From positions 310,001-374,000 of the forward strand of contig JACRNC010000015.1 of assembly GCA_016219375.1 (NCBI GenBank): a DNA stretch of 64,000 bases, written 5' to 3'. The translations under genes and the position numbers were made by a program. This DNA is from Burkholderiales bacterium (lineage in GTDB: Bacteria; Pseudomonadota; Gammaproteobacteria; Burkholderiales; Burkholderiaceae_C). Of the stretch, positions 33,200 through 43,133 are shown one piece after another. Under the pieces are notes generated by a model. That model ran no database searches and had not been told where the DNA came from. It saw only the letters and a list, made by a program, of their open reading frames with translations. Numbering within the stretch: the first letter of the stretch is position 1; each line of letters opens with the position of its first letter.

Positions 33200-35107
33200 G
33201 TGAACAATCAATGGTTCTCTAAACTGGCCGTCTGGATGGTGATCGCCCTGGTGCTGTTCACCGTCTTCAAGCAGTTCGACGGCCGGTCAGTGACGGGCTC
33301 CCGGGTCGGGTACTCCGAATTCCTGGAAGAGGTGCGCGGCAAGCGCATCAAGAGCGTCACCCTGCAGGAAGGCATGGGCGGCACCGAGGTGGTGGCCCTG
33401 ACCACCGAAGACAAGCGCATCACGACCACGGCGACCAACCTGGACCGCGGCCTGATCGGTGACCTGATCGCCAACGACGTCAAGTTCGATGTCAAGCCGC
33501 GCGAGGAACCGTCGCTGCTGCTGAACCTGCTGTTCTCCTGGGGGCCGATGCTGCTGCTCATCGGCGTGTGGATCTATTTCATGCGTCAGATGCAGGGCGG
33601 CGGCAAGGGCGGGGCATTCAGCTTTGGCAAGAGCCGCGCGCGCATGCTCGACGAGAGCAACAACTCGGTCACCTTTGCTGATGTGGCCGGCTGCGACGAG
33701 GCCAAGGAAGAAGTCAAGGAGCTGGTGGACTTCCTGCGTGATCCGCAGAAGTTCCAGAAGCTGGGCGGCCGCATCCCCCGCGGCGTGCTGATGGTCGGCC
33801 CGCCGGGGACCGGCAAGACGCTGCTGGCCAAGTCCATCGCGGGCGAGGCCAAGGTGCCGTTCTTCAGCATCTCCGGCTCCGATTTCGTCGAGATGTTCGT
33901 CGGCGTGGGCGCCGCCCGCGTGCGCGACATGTTCGAGCAGGCCAAGAAGAACGCGCCCTGCATCATCTTCGTCGACGAGATCGACGCCGTGGGCCGTCAC
34001 CGTGGCGCGGGCCTGGGTGGTGGCAACGACGAGCGCGAGCAGACCCTCAACCAGATGCTGGTGGAGATGGACGGCTTCGAGACCAATCTCGGTGTCATCG
34101 TGATCGCCGCCACCAACCGGCCGGACATCCTGGATCCGGCGCTGCTGCGCCCTGGCCGCTTCGACCGCCAGGTCTACGTGACGCTGCCCGATGTGCGCGG
34201 CCGCGAGCAGATCCTCAACGTGCACGTGCGCAAGGTGCCCGTCGGCCAGGACGTCAAGACCGACATCCTGGCCCGCGGCACGCCCGGCTTCTCCGGCGCG
34301 GACCTGGCCAACCTGGTGAATGAGGCGGCGCTCTTCGCCGCTCGCCGCAACGGGCGGCTGGTGGAAATGCAGGACTTCGAAAAGGCCAAGGACAAGATCC
34401 TGATGGGCCCGGAGCGCAAGTCCATGGTCATGCCCGAGGAGGAGCGCAAGAACACCGCGTATCACGAGGCCGGCCATGCGCTGGTGGCTATGCTGCTGCC
34501 CAAGACCGACCCGGTGCACAAGGTCACCATCATCCCGCGCGGCCGCGCGCTGGGGGTGACCATGCAGCTGCCGGAAGGCGACCGCTACAGCATGGACAAG
34601 GATCGGATGCTCAACACGATCTCGGTGCTGTTCGGCGGGCGCATCGCGGAAGAAGTCTTCATGAGCCAGATGACCACTGGCGCCAGCAACGACTTCGAGC
34701 GGGCAACCCAGATCGCCCGCGACATGGTGACCCGTTACGGCATGACCGACGAGCTGGGCCCTATGGTCTACGCCGAGAACGAAGGCGAGGTGTTCCTGGG
34801 CCGCTCGATTACCAAGCAGGTGAACGTCTCGGAAGAGACGATGCAGAAGGTGGACAAGGAGATCCGCAAGATCATCGACGAGCAGTACGCCGCGGCGCGC
34901 AAGCTCATCGAGGACAACCAAGACAAGATGCACGCCATGGCGCGCGCCCTGCTGGAGTGGGAGACCATCGACTCCGACCAGATCGCCGACATCATGGCCG
35001 GCCGCCCGCCGCGTCCGCCCAAGGACTGGACGCCGTCCACCGGCGGCAAGAGCGGCGGTGGCAGCACGCCGCCGGTCAACACCGACGGCGCACCGGCTGC
35101 CATCTGA
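33200..35107 (+). CDS. ftsH: ATP-dependent zinc metalloprotease FtsH
   Basis: A 635-residue membrane AAA+ protease that degrades misassembled membrane proteins and regulators such as LpxC and sigma-32 in E. coli. It has two transmembrane segments (about 5-25 and 105-125) flanking a periplasmic domain. Walker A is GPPGTGKT (about 200-207), Walker B is [11 protein letters not shown], the second region of homology is [20 protein letters not shown], and the zinc site is HEAGH at 422-426. The start is GTG at 33200 with AAGGAG upstream. The end is Gly/Ser/Pro-rich. CTAGAAT at 33097-33103 may be part of the promoter. Confidence 0.97.
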   Translation: MNNQWFSKLAVWMVIALVLFTVFKQFDGRSVTGSRVGYSEFLEEVRGKRIKSVTLQEGMGGTEVVALTTEDKRITTTATNLDRGLIGDLIANDVKFDVKPREEPSLLLNLLFSWGPMLLLIGVWIYFMRQMQGGGKGGAFSFGKSRARMLDESNNSVTFADVAGCDEAKEEVKELVDFLRDPQKFQKLGGRIPRGVLMVGPPGTGKTLLAKSIAGEAKVPFFSISGSDFVEMFVGVGAARVRDMFEQAKKNAPCIIFVDEIDAVGRHRGAGLGGGNDEREQTLNQMLVEMDGFETNLGVIVIAATNRPDILDPALLRPGRFDRQVYVTLPDVRGREQILNVHVRKVPVGQDVKTDILARGTPGFSGADLANLVNEAALFAARRNGRLVEMQDFEKAKDKILMGPERKSMVMPEEERKNTAYHEAGHALVAMLLPKTDPVHKVTIIPRGRALGVTMQLPEGDRYSMDKDRMLNTISVLFGGRIAEEVFMSQMTTGASNDFERATQIARDMVTRYGMTDELGPMVYAENEGEVFLGRSITKQVNVSEETMQKVDKEIRKIIDEQYAAARKLIEDNQDKMHAMARALLEWETIDSDQIADIMAGRPPRPPKDWTPSTGGKSGGGSTPPVNTDGAPAAI

Positions 35108-35133
35108 GTCCGGCCGGCGCGCCAGACTTTTCT

Positions 35134-35153
35134 GCGGGGCCTTCGGGCCCCGC
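35134..35153 (+). terminator. Hairpin terminator after ftsH
   Basis: GCGGGGCC-TTCG-GGCCCCGC is a perfect 8-bp stem with a stable UUCG tetraloop, 27 bp after the ftsH stop. Only a short T-rich stretch (GTGTTTCT) follows, so termination may be partial, with readthrough to folP. Confidence 0.55.
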
Positions 35154-35228
35154 GGGTGTTTCTGGCCCTGACGCCTGCGCGGCCAGCCTGAACCGGCGCG
35201 CTTGTGCAAACGACTCGCTCTACGCCCC

Positions 35229-36131
35229 ATGCCGGCCGTCCCTTCCTCCACGCCGTCTTCCGCCGACCTGCGCCCCATGCATTGGCAAACCACCCGCTTT
35301 CGCCTTGAGCTGTCCCGGCCGCTGGTCATGGGCATCGTCAACGTCACGCCAGACTCCTTCTCCGACGGCGGGCAGCATGTCGCGCAGGCGGATGGCAGGG
35401 CGCACTGCGAGCGGCTGGTCGCCGAGGGGGCCGACATCCTGGACCTGGGCGGCGAGTCCACCCGCCCCGGCGCGCCGCTGGTTCCCGCCGATGAGGAATG
35501 GCGCCGGCTGCAGCCCGTGCTCGCGCATGCGCTGACGCTCGGCGTGCCGGTGTCCATCGACACCTGGAAGCCGGAGGTCATGCAGCGCGCCCTGGCCCTG
35601 GGCGCAGACATCATCAACGACGTGCATGCCCTGGAGACACCCGGCGCGCTCGACGCCGTGGCCGCACATCCATCCTGCGGCGTGTGCCTGATGCACATGC
35701 GCGGCGTGCCGGCCGACATGCAGGCACGCACCGACTATCGCGACGTGGTGGACGAGGTGCGCGACTATCTGCGCGGCCGGGTTGCCGCGGCATTGGCGGC
35801 AGGCCTGGCTGGCGAACGGCTGGCGCTGGATCCGGGTATCGGCTTCGGCAAGACAGTCGAGCAGAATTTCGAGCTGCTGCAACGCCAGCGGGCCTTCCAG
35901 TCACTGGGGCGACCGCTGCTGGTGGGCTGGTCGCGCAAGTCCTCGCTCGGGGCGCTCACCGGCCGCCCGGTGGGCGAGCGGCTGGCTGGCAGCGTGGCCG
36001 CCGCGCTGGCCGCGGTGCAGCAGGGTGCGCAGATCGTGCGCGTGCATGACGTGGCGGCCACGGTGGACGCGCTCAAGGTCTGGCAGGCTGCCGGGCTCGT
36101 GCGGCCTGCGGGCGCCTTAGCTGACAGCTGA
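35229..36131 (+). CDS. folP: Dihydropteroate synthase FolP
   Basis: A 300-residue TIM-barrel enzyme that joins p-aminobenzoate to dihydropterin pyrophosphate in folate synthesis; it is the sulfonamide target. Loop 1 is GIVNVTPDSFSDGG, followed by DLGGESTRPGA, the pterin-binding region DIINDVHALE and LALDPGIGFGKT. Neither this ATG nor the in-frame ATG at 35277 has a clear ribosome binding site. The second would give 284 residues beginning MHWQTTRFRLELSRP, close to many homologues, and may be the true start. It lies within the conserved ftsH-folP-glmM order. Confidence 0.94.
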   Translation: MPAVPSSTPSSADLRPMHWQTTRFRLELSRPLVMGIVNVTPDSFSDGGQHVAQADGRAHCERLVAEGADILDLGGESTRPGAPLVPADEEWRRLQPVLAHALTLGVPVSIDTWKPEVMQRALALGADIINDVHALETPGALDAVAAHPSCGVCLMHMRGVPADMQARTDYRDVVDEVRDYLRGRVAAALAAGLAGERLALDPGIGFGKTVEQNFELLQRQRAFQSLGRPLLVGWSRKSSLGALTGRPVGERLAGSVAAALAAVQQGAQIVRVHDVAATVDALKVWQAAGLVRPAGALADS

Positions 36132-36234
36132 TGGCTGGGGCCGAGCACAGCTGATCGCAGCCGCTCGGGGCCATGCTGGCTTGTGCTGCCCCGCCCGGTT
36201 TCGTCATCCCCTTTTGATCATTCAGGACTGACTC

Positions 36235-37560
36235 ATGCGCAAGTACTTCGGCACCGACGGCATCCGCGGCACGGTGGGCGACGACCCGATCACGCCGGAC
36301 TTCATGCTGCGGCTGGGCCACGCGGTCGGCCAGGTGCTGCGGCAAGGTGGTGGCCGGCCCACGGTGCTGATCGGCAAGGACACCCGCATCTCGGGCTACA
36401 TGCTCGAGTCCGCGCTGGAGGCAGGCTTCGCCTCGGCCGGCGTGGACGTGCTGCTGACCGGGCCGTTGCCCACGCCCGGCGTGGCCTATCTGACCCGCGC
36501 GCTGCGCCTGGACCTGGGCCTGGTGATCAGTGCCTCGCACAACCCGTATGCCGACAACGGCGTGAAGTTCTTCTCCGCCCGCGGCGAGAAGCTGCCCGAC
36601 GAATGGGAGCGCGCGGTCGAGGCGGCGCTGGAGCAGACGCCGCGCTGGGCGCGCTCGGTGGACCTGGGCCGTGCCCGGCGCCTGGGCGATGCCGCCGGGC
36701 GCTACATCGAGTTCTGCAAGAGCACCTTTCCGAACGAGCTGTCGCTGCGCGGGCTGAAGGTCGTCGTCGACGCGGCGCACGGCGCGGCCTACCAGGTGGC
36801 GCCGGCGGTCTTCCATGAGCTGGGTGCGGAGGTCTCCAGCATCGGCTGCGCGCCTGATGGCCTCAACATCAACGACGGCGTGGGGGCGACCTCGCCTGCG
36901 GCGCTGGCGGAGGCGGTGCGGGCGCGCGGCGCGGACTACGGTATCGCGCTCGACGGCGATGCCGACCGGCTGCAGCTGGTGGATGCCGGCGGGCGGCTCT
37001 ACAACGGCGACGAGCTGCTCTATGTGCTGGTCGCCGACCGGCTGGAGTGCGGCCAGGCCGTGCCCGGTGCGGTCGGCACGCTGATGACCAACATGGCGGT
37101 GGAGCTCGGCCTCGGCCGGCTGGGCGTGGATTTCGCCCGTGCCAAGGTGGGCGACCGCTACGTGCTGGAGGAACTGCAGGCCCGCGGCTGGCAGCTGGGC
37201 GGCGAGGGCTCCGGCCACCTGATCGCGCTGGACCGCCACACCACGGGCGACGGCATCGTCAGCGCGCTGGCCGTGCTGCAGGCGGTCTGCCGCAGCGGAC
37301 GCAGCCTGCAGGACTGGACCGCCCCGGTGCAGCTGATGCCGCAGGAGCTGGTCAACGTGCGGCTGGCCGACGGGGTGGACTGGCGCACCCATGCCGGCCT
37401 GCAGGCGCAAAAGCAGGCGGCCGAGCGTGCGCTGGCCGGCAAGGGCCGCGTGCTGATCCGCCCGTCGGGCACCGAGCCGGTGCTGCGCATCATGGTCGAG
37501 GCGCCCACCCTGGAGGAGGCGCGCACCCTGGCCTCGCGCATGGCGGCTACGCTGGCATAG
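36235..37560 (+). CDS. glmM: Phosphoglucosamine mutase GlmM
   Basis: A 441-residue alpha-D-phosphohexomutase that converts glucosamine-6-phosphate to glucosamine-1-phosphate for peptidoglycan and LPS precursors. The N-terminus is [10 protein letters not shown]. The phosphoserine is Ser101 in [12 protein letters not shown]. The metal-binding loop is DGDADR, the sugar-binding loop GEGSGH, and the phosphate-binding loop RPSGTEP. The length is normal (E. coli 445). No clear terminator was found in the following 76 bp before the Pho boxes. Confidence 0.97.
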   Translation: MRKYFGTDGIRGTVGDDPITPDFMLRLGHAVGQVLRQGGGRPTVLIGKDTRISGYMLESALEAGFASAGVDVLLTGPLPTPGVAYLTRALRLDLGLVISASHNPYADNGVKFFSARGEKLPDEWERAVEAALEQTPRWARSVDLGRARRLGDAAGRYIEFCKSTFPNELSLRGLKVVVDAAHGAAYQVAPAVFHELGAEVSSIGCAPDGLNINDGVGATSPAALAEAVRARGADYGIALDGDADRLQLVDAGGRLYNGDELLYVLVADRLECGQAVPGAVGTLMTNMAVELGLGRLGVDFARAKVGDRYVLEELQARGWQLGGEGSGHLIALDRHTTGDGIVSALAVLQAVCRSGRSLQDWTAPVQLMPQELVNVRLADGVDWRTHAGLQAQKQAAERALAGKGRVLIRPSGTEPVLRIMVEAPTLEEARTLASRMAATLA

Positions 37561-37636
37561 CGGACCCGGCCCCCCCTGGGAGTCGGGCCAACAAACGGTG
37601 CGGGGGGACATTTGCCCCCTGGCCCAGAGGCGCTTT

Positions 37637-37654
37637 ATGACAGCGCCATGACCC
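37637..37654 (-). promoter_or_regulatory. Second Pho box, opposite orientation
   Basis: Read on the minus strand this is GGGTCAT-GGCG-CTGTCAT: two PhoB half-sites 11 bp apart, as in the consensus. A further half-site-like GTGACAC (plus-strand reading) is at 37658-37664, 10 bp on. It lies 30 bp upstream of the pstS-facing box and could bind extra PhoB. Confidence 0.6.
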
Positions 37655-37684
37655 TCCGTGACACGGGGCGACGGTGGGCAGGAT

Positions 37685-37718
37685 CCGTCATGTCGCTGTC
37701 ACAATGCCCGCCTACAGT
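37685..37718 (+). promoter_or_regulatory. pstS promoter: Pho box plus -10
   Basis: CCGTCAT-GTCG-CTGTCAC (37685-37702) matches the 18-bp PhoB box of two 7-bp repeats with a 4-bp spacer. Exactly 10 bp downstream is TACAGT (37713-37718), a plausible -10, the spacing found in PhoB-activated promoters, where the box replaces the -35. The pstS start is 33 bp beyond. This predicts induction under phosphate limitation by PhoB encoded at 42354-43058. Confidence 0.85.
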
Positions 37719-37751
37719 GCGTCACATCCCCACTGCTCCTCAGGATTGCGC

Positions 37752-38792
37752 ATGAACAGCAAACTGATCCGCTCCGCCGTCGTTGCCGCCTTTGCCGCCA
37801 TCGGCACCTCGGCGTCCTTTGCTCAGGACGTGACGGGTGCGGGCGCTACCTTCCCCGCTCCCCTCTACGCCAAGTGGGCCGACGCCTACAACAAGGCCAC
37901 CGGCGTGCGTGTCAACTATCAGTCGGTCGGCTCCGGTGCGGGCATCAAGCAGATCAAGGCCAAGACGGTGGACTTCGGTGCCTCCGACATGCCGCTGAAG
38001 GACGAGGATCTGGCCAAGGACGGCCTAGTGCAGTTCCCCACCGTGATTGGCGGCGTGGTGCCGGTGGTCAACATCAAGGGCGTGGCCCCGGGCCAGCTCA
38101 AGCTGTCCGGCGAGGTGCTGGCCGACATCTATCTGAAGAAGATCACCAAGTGGAACGACAAGGCAATCACCGCGCTCAATCCAGGCCTGGCGCTGCCGGA
38201 TGACGACATCCAGGTGGTGCGCCGCGCCGACGGCTCGGGCACGACCTTCATCTTCACCAATTACCTGGCCAAGGTCAGCGCCGACTGGCGCGCGAAGATG
38301 GGCGAGGGCGCCGCAGCAGTGGATTGGCCCACCGGCGCGGGCGGCAAGGGCAACGAGGGCGTGTCGGCCTTCGTGCAGCGACTGCCGGGCGCCATCGGCT
38401 ATGTCGAGTACGCCTATGCCAAGCAGAACAAGATGGCTTATGTGCAGCTGCGCAACAAGGCCGGCAACTTCGTCGCCCCGGACGACGTGACCTTCAAGGC
38501 CGCTGCTGCCGGTGCCGACTGGTCCAAGAGCTTCTATCAGATCCTGACCGACCAGGCCGACAAGAACGCCTGGCCGATCTCGGGTGCCACCTTCATCCTG
38601 ATGCACAAGAGCCAGGAGAAGCCCGCCACTGCGTCTGCCGCGCTGAAGTTCTTCGACTGGGCCTACAGCAACGGCGACAAGATGGCTTCCGATCTCGAGT
38701 ACGTCTCCCTGCCCGACACGGTAGAGGCCACGGTGCGCAAGCAGTGGGCGTCCATCGTCGGTGCCGACGGCAAGCCGATCGCCTACAAGTGA
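37752..38792 (+). CDS. pstS: Periplasmic phosphate-binding protein PstS
   Basis: A 346-residue high-affinity phosphate receptor. The signal peptide (about 1-24, ending SASFA-QD) fits export to the periplasm. The mature part starts [16 protein letters not shown] and includes the phosphate loop [20 protein letters not shown], and [17 protein letters not shown], all typical of PstS. The ATG at 37752 is chosen for the signal peptide and CAGGA upstream; an open frame extends back to 37674 through the promoter. It is the first gene of the pst operon under a Pho box. Confidence 0.96.
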   Translation: MNSKLIRSAVVAAFAAIGTSASFAQDVTGAGATFPAPLYAKWADAYNKATGVRVNYQSVGSGAGIKQIKAKTVDFGASDMPLKDEDLAKDGLVQFPTVIGGVVPVVNIKGVAPGQLKLSGEVLADIYLKKITKWNDKAITALNPGLALPDDDIQVVRRADGSGTTFIFTNYLAKVSADWRAKMGEGAAAVDWPTGAGGKGNEGVSAFVQRLPGAIGYVEYAYAKQNKMAYVQLRNKAGNFVAPDDVTFKAAAAGADWSKSFYQILTDQADKNAWPISGATFILMHKSQEKPATASAALKFFDWAYSNGDKMASDLEYVSLPDTVEATVRKQWASIVGADGKPIAYK

Positions 38793-38870
38793 TCGGCCCG
38801 GCCCGGGCGCAGGCGTCGCATCCCGTGCGGCGCGGCGGCCGGGCTGTCCTGCCTGGTGACAGGCGCGACG

Positions 38871-38895
38871 CAGGGGGCGGCAGCCCCCTGTCTTT
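38871..38895 (+). terminator. Intercistronic hairpin between pstS and pstC
   Basis: CAGGGGGC-GGCA-GCCCCCTG is a perfect 8-bp stem followed by TCTTT. It lies in the 118-bp gap and 15 bp before the pstC start. It probably protects the pstS mRNA 3' end or attenuates, so that the binding protein is made in excess over the membrane components. Confidence 0.55.
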
Positions 38896-38910
38896 GCGTA
38901 TGGAGGCGTG

Positions 38911-39933
38911 ATGTCCGTTGCCCTACCTGCCCAATCCGTGAACCAGAATCCCCCACAGCCCCGAACGCTGCCCCTGTCGCGCCCGCCGGTGCGCCGCATC
39001 GAGAGCCGCTGGATCGACATGCTGTTCGCCGGCTGTGCGCGCGGCGCGGCCGTGCTCACGCTGGTGCTGCTGTTCGCCATCATGGCCTCGCTGGTCGTCG
39101 GCGCCTGGCCGGCCATCACGGAATACGGCTTGAGCTTCCTGTGGCGCAGCGAGTGGGATCCGGCCATGGACCGCTACGGCGGGCTGGTGATGATCTACGG
39201 CACGCTGATGACCTCGCTCATCGCGCTGTTGATCGCCGTGCCGGTGAGCTTCGGCATCGCGCTTTTCCTGACCGAGCTGGCCCCCGGCTGGCTCAAGCGC
39301 CCGCTGGGCATCGCCATCGAGCTGCTGGCGGCCGTGCCCTCCATCGTCTACGGCATGTGGGGCCTGCTGGTGTTCGGCCCCATCCTGGCGCAGTACGTGC
39401 AGCAGCCGCTGCAGAAGCTGACCGACGGCGTGCCGCTGCTGGGCACGCTGTTCTCCGGCGCGCCGGTGGGCATCGGCCTGCTGTCGGCGGGGATCATCCT
39501 GGCCATCATGATCATTCCCTTCATCGCCTCAGTGATGCGCGACGTGTTCGAGGTGACGCCGCCCATGCTCAAGGAGTCGGCTTACGGGCTGGGCTCGACC
39601 ACCTGGGAGGTGGTCTGGAAGGTGGTGCTGCCTTACACCAAGACCGGCGTCATCGGCGGGATCATGCTGGGCCTGGGCCGCGCCCTGGGCGAGACCATGG
39701 CGGTGACCTTCGTCATCGGCAACATGAACCAGCTCGACTCGCTGTCGCTCTTCGAGCCGGCCAACAGCATCACGTCGGCGCTGGCCAATGAATTCGCCGA
39801 GGCGGGCGAGGGCCTGCACCAGGCGTCCCTGATCTACCTGGGACTGGTGCTGTTCTTCATCACCTTCGTCGTGCTGTCCCTGTCCAAGGTGCTGCTGATG
39901 CGCCTGAAGAAGAACGAAGGAGCGCGCACATGA
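38911..39933 (+). CDS. pstC: Phosphate ABC transporter permease PstC
   Basis: A 340-residue inner-membrane permease with about six transmembrane segments and the ABC permease EAA loop ([31 protein letters not shown]). A hydrophilic Pro-rich N-terminus of about 35 residues precedes the first segment. The ATG at 38911, 4 bases after GGAGG, is preferred to the adjoining GTG. The stop overlaps the pstA start (ATGA). It forms the channel with PstA. Confidence 0.95.
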   Translation: MSVALPAQSVNQNPPQPRTLPLSRPPVRRIESRWIDMLFAGCARGAAVLTLVLLFAIMASLVVGAWPAITEYGLSFLWRSEWDPAMDRYGGLVMIYGTLMTSLIALLIAVPVSFGIALFLTELAPGWLKRPLGIAIELLAAVPSIVYGMWGLLVFGPILAQYVQQPLQKLTDGVPLLGTLFSGAPVGIGLLSAGIILAIMIIPFIASVMRDVFEVTPPMLKESAYGLGSTTWEVVWKVVLPYTKTGVIGGIMLGLGRALGETMAVTFVIGNMNQLDSLSLFEPANSITSALANEFAEAGEGLHQASLIYLGLVLFFITFVVLSLSKVLLMRLKKNEGART

Positions 39934-40799
39934 GCGCCACCGCGTCCCTGAACGCCCTGCGCCGCAAGCGCCACGCCTCGCGCAAGCGGCTCAACGCCAT
40001 TGCTCTGACGCTGTCGCTGGCCGCCATGGCCTTCGGCGTGTTCTGGCTGATCTGGATCCTCATCGAGACGGTGCGCCTGGGCCTGGGCGGCCTGGCCCTG
40101 GCCACCTTCACCGAGATGACGCCCGCGCCCATGGCCGAGACGGGCGGCCTGGCCAATGCGATCGCCGGCTCGGCGCTGATGGTGACCCTGGCTACGCTGC
40201 TGGGCACGCCCATCGGCGTGCTGGCCGGCATCTACCTGGCCGAGTACGGCCAGCGCACCTGGCTGGGCTCGGTCACGCGCTTCATCAACGACATCCTGCT
40301 GTCGGCGCCGTCCATCGTCATCGGCCTGTTCATCTACAGCGTGGTGGTCGCCCGCTGGAAGACCTTCTCGGCGATTGCCGGCGTGCTGGCGCTGACGCTG
40401 ATCGTGATCCCGGTGGTCATCCGCACCACCGAGAACATGCTGGCGCTCATCCCCAATGCGCTGCGCGAGGCGGCCTATGCGCTGGGCATGCCCAAGTGGC
40501 GCGTGATCCTGTCCATCACGCTCAAGGCCGCGCGGGCCGGCGTGATCACCGGCGTGCTGCTGGCGCTGGCACGTATCGCCGGCGAGACGGCGCCTCTGCT
40601 GTTCACCGCGCTGTCCAACCAGTTCTGGACGCTCAACCTGGGCGAGCCCATGGCCAACCTGCCGGTGGTCATCTTCAAGTTCGCGATGAGCCCCTACGAG
40701 AACTGGCAGAAGCTGGCCTGGGCCGGGGTCTTCCTCATCACGCTGGCCGTGCTGGTGCTCAACATCGCGGCGCGCAGCCTGTTCCGCAACCGTCATTGA
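39930..40799 (+). CDS. pstA: Phosphate ABC transporter permease PstA
   Basis: A 289-residue permease with about six hydrophobic segments. The EAA loop is [27 protein letters not shown], and the segment [25 protein letters not shown] is typical of PstA. It overlaps pstC by 4 bases, and AAGGAG lies upstream in pstC. Partner of PstC in the phosphate importer. Confidence 0.95.
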   Translation: MSATASLNALRRKRHASRKRLNAIALTLSLAAMAFGVFWLIWILIETVRLGLGGLALATFTEMTPAPMAETGGLANAIAGSALMVTLATLLGTPIGVLAGIYLAEYGQRTWLGSVTRFINDILLSAPSIVIGLFIYSVVVARWKTFSAIAGVLALTLIVIPVVIRTTENMLALIPNALREAAYALGMPKWRVILSITLKAARAGVITGVLLALARIAGETAPLLFTALSNQFWTLNLGEPMANLPVVIFKFAMSPYENWQKLAWAGVFLITLAVLVLNIAARSLFRNRH

Positions 40800-40816
40800 T
40801 TCTTCGGGATACCGTC

Positions 40817-41596
40817 GTGGACACCAAGGTTCAAACCCCCACCAAGCCCAAGCTGGCCGTTCGCAACCTGAACTTCTATTACGGCAAGTTCCATGCGCTG
40901 AAGAACGTCAACCTGGAGCTGCCCGAGAACAAGGTGACGGCCTTCATCGGCCCGTCGGGTTGCGGCAAGTCGACGCTGCTGCGCACCTTCAACCGCATGT
41001 TCGAGCTCTATCCCGAGCAGCGCGCAGAAGGCCAGATCCTGCTCGACGGCGAGGACATCCTCACCACCAAGGAGGACGTGTCGCTGCTGCGCGCCCGCGT
41101 GGGCATGGTGTTCCAGAAGCCCACGCCGTTCCCGATGTCGATCTACGACAACATCGCCTTCGGCGTGCGGCTGTTCGAGAACCTCTCGCGCATGGAGATG
41201 GACGAGCGCGTGGAGTGGGCACTCAAGAAGGCCGCGCTGTGGAACGAGGTGAAGGACAAGCTGCAGCAAAGCGGCGCTAGCCTCTCCGGCGGCCAGCAGC
41301 AGCGGCTGTGCATCGCCCGCGGCATCGCCATCAAGCCCGAGGTGCTGCTGCTGGACGAGCCGTGCTCGGCGCTGGATCCGATCTCCACGGGCAAGGTCGA
41401 GGAGCTGATCCACGAGCTCAAGGCCGACTACACCGTGCTGATCGTCACCCACAACATGCAGCAGGCCGCGCGCTGCTCGGATTTCACCGCCTACATGTAC
41501 CTGGGCGAGCTGATCGAGTACGGCCCCACGTCCGAGATCTTCATGAAGCCCAAGAAGAAGGACACCGAGGACTACATCACCGGCCGCTTCGGCTGA
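40817..41596 (+). CDS. pstB: Phosphate ABC transporter ATPase PstB
   Basis: A 259-residue ATPase that powers phosphate import. Walker A is GPSGCGKST, the Q-loop is [16 protein letters not shown] (typical of PstB), the signature is [14 protein letters not shown], Walker B is VLLLDEP, and the switch His lies in IVTHNM. The start is taken as GTG at 40817 (coding MDTKVQ), 17 bp after pstA with a weak GGGA site; the frame is open far upstream inside pstA but without homology. The length matches E. coli PstB (257). Confidence 0.95.
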   Translation: MDTKVQTPTKPKLAVRNLNFYYGKFHALKNVNLELPENKVTAFIGPSGCGKSTLLRTFNRMFELYPEQRAEGQILLDGEDILTTKEDVSLLRARVGMVFQKPTPFPMSIYDNIAFGVRLFENLSRMEMDERVEWALKKAALWNEVKDKLQQSGASLSGGQQQRLCIARGIAIKPEVLLLDEPCSALDPISTGKVEELIHELKADYTVLIVTHNMQQAARCSDFTAYMYLGELIEYGPTSEIFMKPKKKDTEDYITGRFG

Positions 41597-41622
41597 CCGG
41601 CACGGCACACCAGGAGACCGAC

Positions 41623-42330
41623 ATGACGGAAAAGCACCTTTCCACGCAGTTCGACGCCGAGCTCAGCGACATCTCCTCCCGCGTGCTGGAGATGGGCGGG
41701 CTGGTGGAGTCGCAGGTCGCCCAGGCCATCTATGCGCTGACCAACTTCAGCGGCGAGGTGGCCTCGCAGGTGCTGGCCGAGGAGGAGCGGGTCAACCAGA
41801 TGGAGGTGGAGATCGACAGCGACCTGTCCACCATCATCGCCCGCCGCCAGCCCACGGCCCGCGACCTGCGGCTGCTGATCGCCATCTCCAAGACCATCGG
41901 CAACCTGGAGCGCGTGGGCGACGAGGCCGCGCGCATCGCCCGTACCGTGCAGCGCCTGATCAACACCGGCATGTCCAGCCGGCTGCGCCTGCCCGCAGGC
42001 GACGTGTCCTTCGAGGCCGGGCTGGCCACCGCGTCGCTGCGCAAGGCCCTGGACGCCTTCGCCCGGCTGGACGCGCACAAGGCGGTGGAGGTGATCAAGC
42101 AGGACAACCAGATCGACCAGGAGTTCGAGGGCCTGATGCGCAAGCTCATCACCTACATGATGGAAGACCCGCGCACCATCACCGCGTCCATCGACCTGGT
42201 GTTCGTGGCCAAGGCCATCGAGCGCGTGGGCGACCATGCCAAGAACCTGGCCGAGCAGATCATCTACATCGTCAAGGGCACCGACGTGCGTCACAACACG
42301 GTCGAGTCCCTGGAGTCCGTGCTGCGCTGA
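41623..42330 (+). CDS. phoU: Phosphate signalling protein PhoU
   Basis: A 235-residue all-helical protein made of two three-helix bundles, each with the metal-binding E/DxxxD-type motif (ERVGDEAARIA near residue 107; ERVGDHAKNLAEQ near 205). PhoU links the Pst transporter to PhoR and keeps the Pho regulon off when phosphate is plentiful. CAGGAG lies 7 bases upstream of the ATG. It sits between pstB and phoB, as usual in betaproteobacteria. Confidence 0.96.
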   Translation: MTEKHLSTQFDAELSDISSRVLEMGGLVESQVAQAIYALTNFSGEVASQVLAEEERVNQMEVEIDSDLSTIIARRQPTARDLRLLIAISKTIGNLERVGDEAARIARTVQRLINTGMSSRLRLPAGDVSFEAGLATASLRKALDAFARLDAHKAVEVIKQDNQIDQEFEGLMRKLITYMMEDPRTITASIDLVFVAKAIERVGDHAKNLAEQIIYIVKGTDVRHNTVESLESVLR

Positions 42331-42353
42331 TCGCGCCGGCCGCAGGAGCAGCC

Positions 42354-43058
42354 ATGAGCCGAGTGCTGATCGTCGAAGATGAAGCCGCGATCGCGGAGCT
42401 GATCTCGCTGAACCTGCGCCATGCGGGCTACGAGGTGACGCTGGCCGCCACCGCCGACCAGGCGCAGTCGGAGGTCACCCGCGTGCTGCCCGACCTGGTC
42501 ATCCTCGACTGGATGCTGCCGGGGCAGTCCGGCCTGTCGCTGGCCAAGCGCTGGCGCAGCGAGCAGCGCACGCGCGAGCTGCCCATCATCATGCTGACCG
42601 CGCGCGCCGACGAGACCGACAAGGTCGCCGGCCTGGATGCCGGAGCGGACGACTACCTGGCCAAGCCGTTTTCCACCAACGAGCTGATGGCCCGCATCCG
42701 CGCCGTGCTGCGCCGCAAGGCGCCCGAAGCGCTGGACAGCGCGGTGGAGGTGGGCCGCCTGCGTCTGGATCCGGCCACGCGGCGTGTCAGCGTGGGCGAG
42801 CAGGAGATCAAGGTCGGCCCCACCGAGTTTCGCCTGCTGCACTTCCTGATGACCCACCCCGAGCGCGTGCACAGCCGCGCACAGCTGCTCGACCGCGTCT
42901 GGGGCGACCATGTCTTCATCGAAGAGCGCACGGTGGACGTGCACGTCAAGCGCCTGCGCGAGGCGCTGTCGCCAGCCAAGTGCGCGCAGATGATCGAGAC
43001 CGTGCGCGGCGCGGGCTACCGGCTGACGCAGCAGGTGCAAGCGGTCTCTGCCGGATGA
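42354..43058 (+). CDS. phoB: Phosphate regulon response regulator PhoB
   Basis: A 234-residue OmpR/PhoB-type regulator. The receiver domain has the acidic pocket VEDEAAI, phospho-acceptor Asp52 in VILDWMLPG, Thr in IIMLTARAD, and Lys in YLAKPF. The C-terminal winged helix shows GPTEFRLLHFLMTHPERVHSR and EERTVDVHVKRLREAL. It should bind the Pho boxes ahead of pstS. GCAGGAG precedes the ATG. It is 23 bp after phoU and 75 bp ahead of phoR. Confidence 0.96.
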   Translation: MSRVLIVEDEAAIAELISLNLRHAGYEVTLAATADQAQSEVTRVLPDLVILDWMLPGQSGLSLAKRWRSEQRTRELPIIMLTARADETDKVAGLDAGADDYLAKPFSTNELMARIRAVLRRKAPEALDSAVEVGRLRLDPATRRVSVGEQEIKVGPTEFRLLHFLMTHPERVHSRAQLLDRVWGDHVFIEERTVDVHVKRLREALSPAKCAQMIETVRGAGYRLTQQVQAVSAG

Positions 43059-43133
43059 TGGCTTGATGCCGGTCGCCTCCGCCGTCCACCGCATGCCATC
43101 CCCGGCCGGCACCCGCCGCGCCGGCCATTCAAC

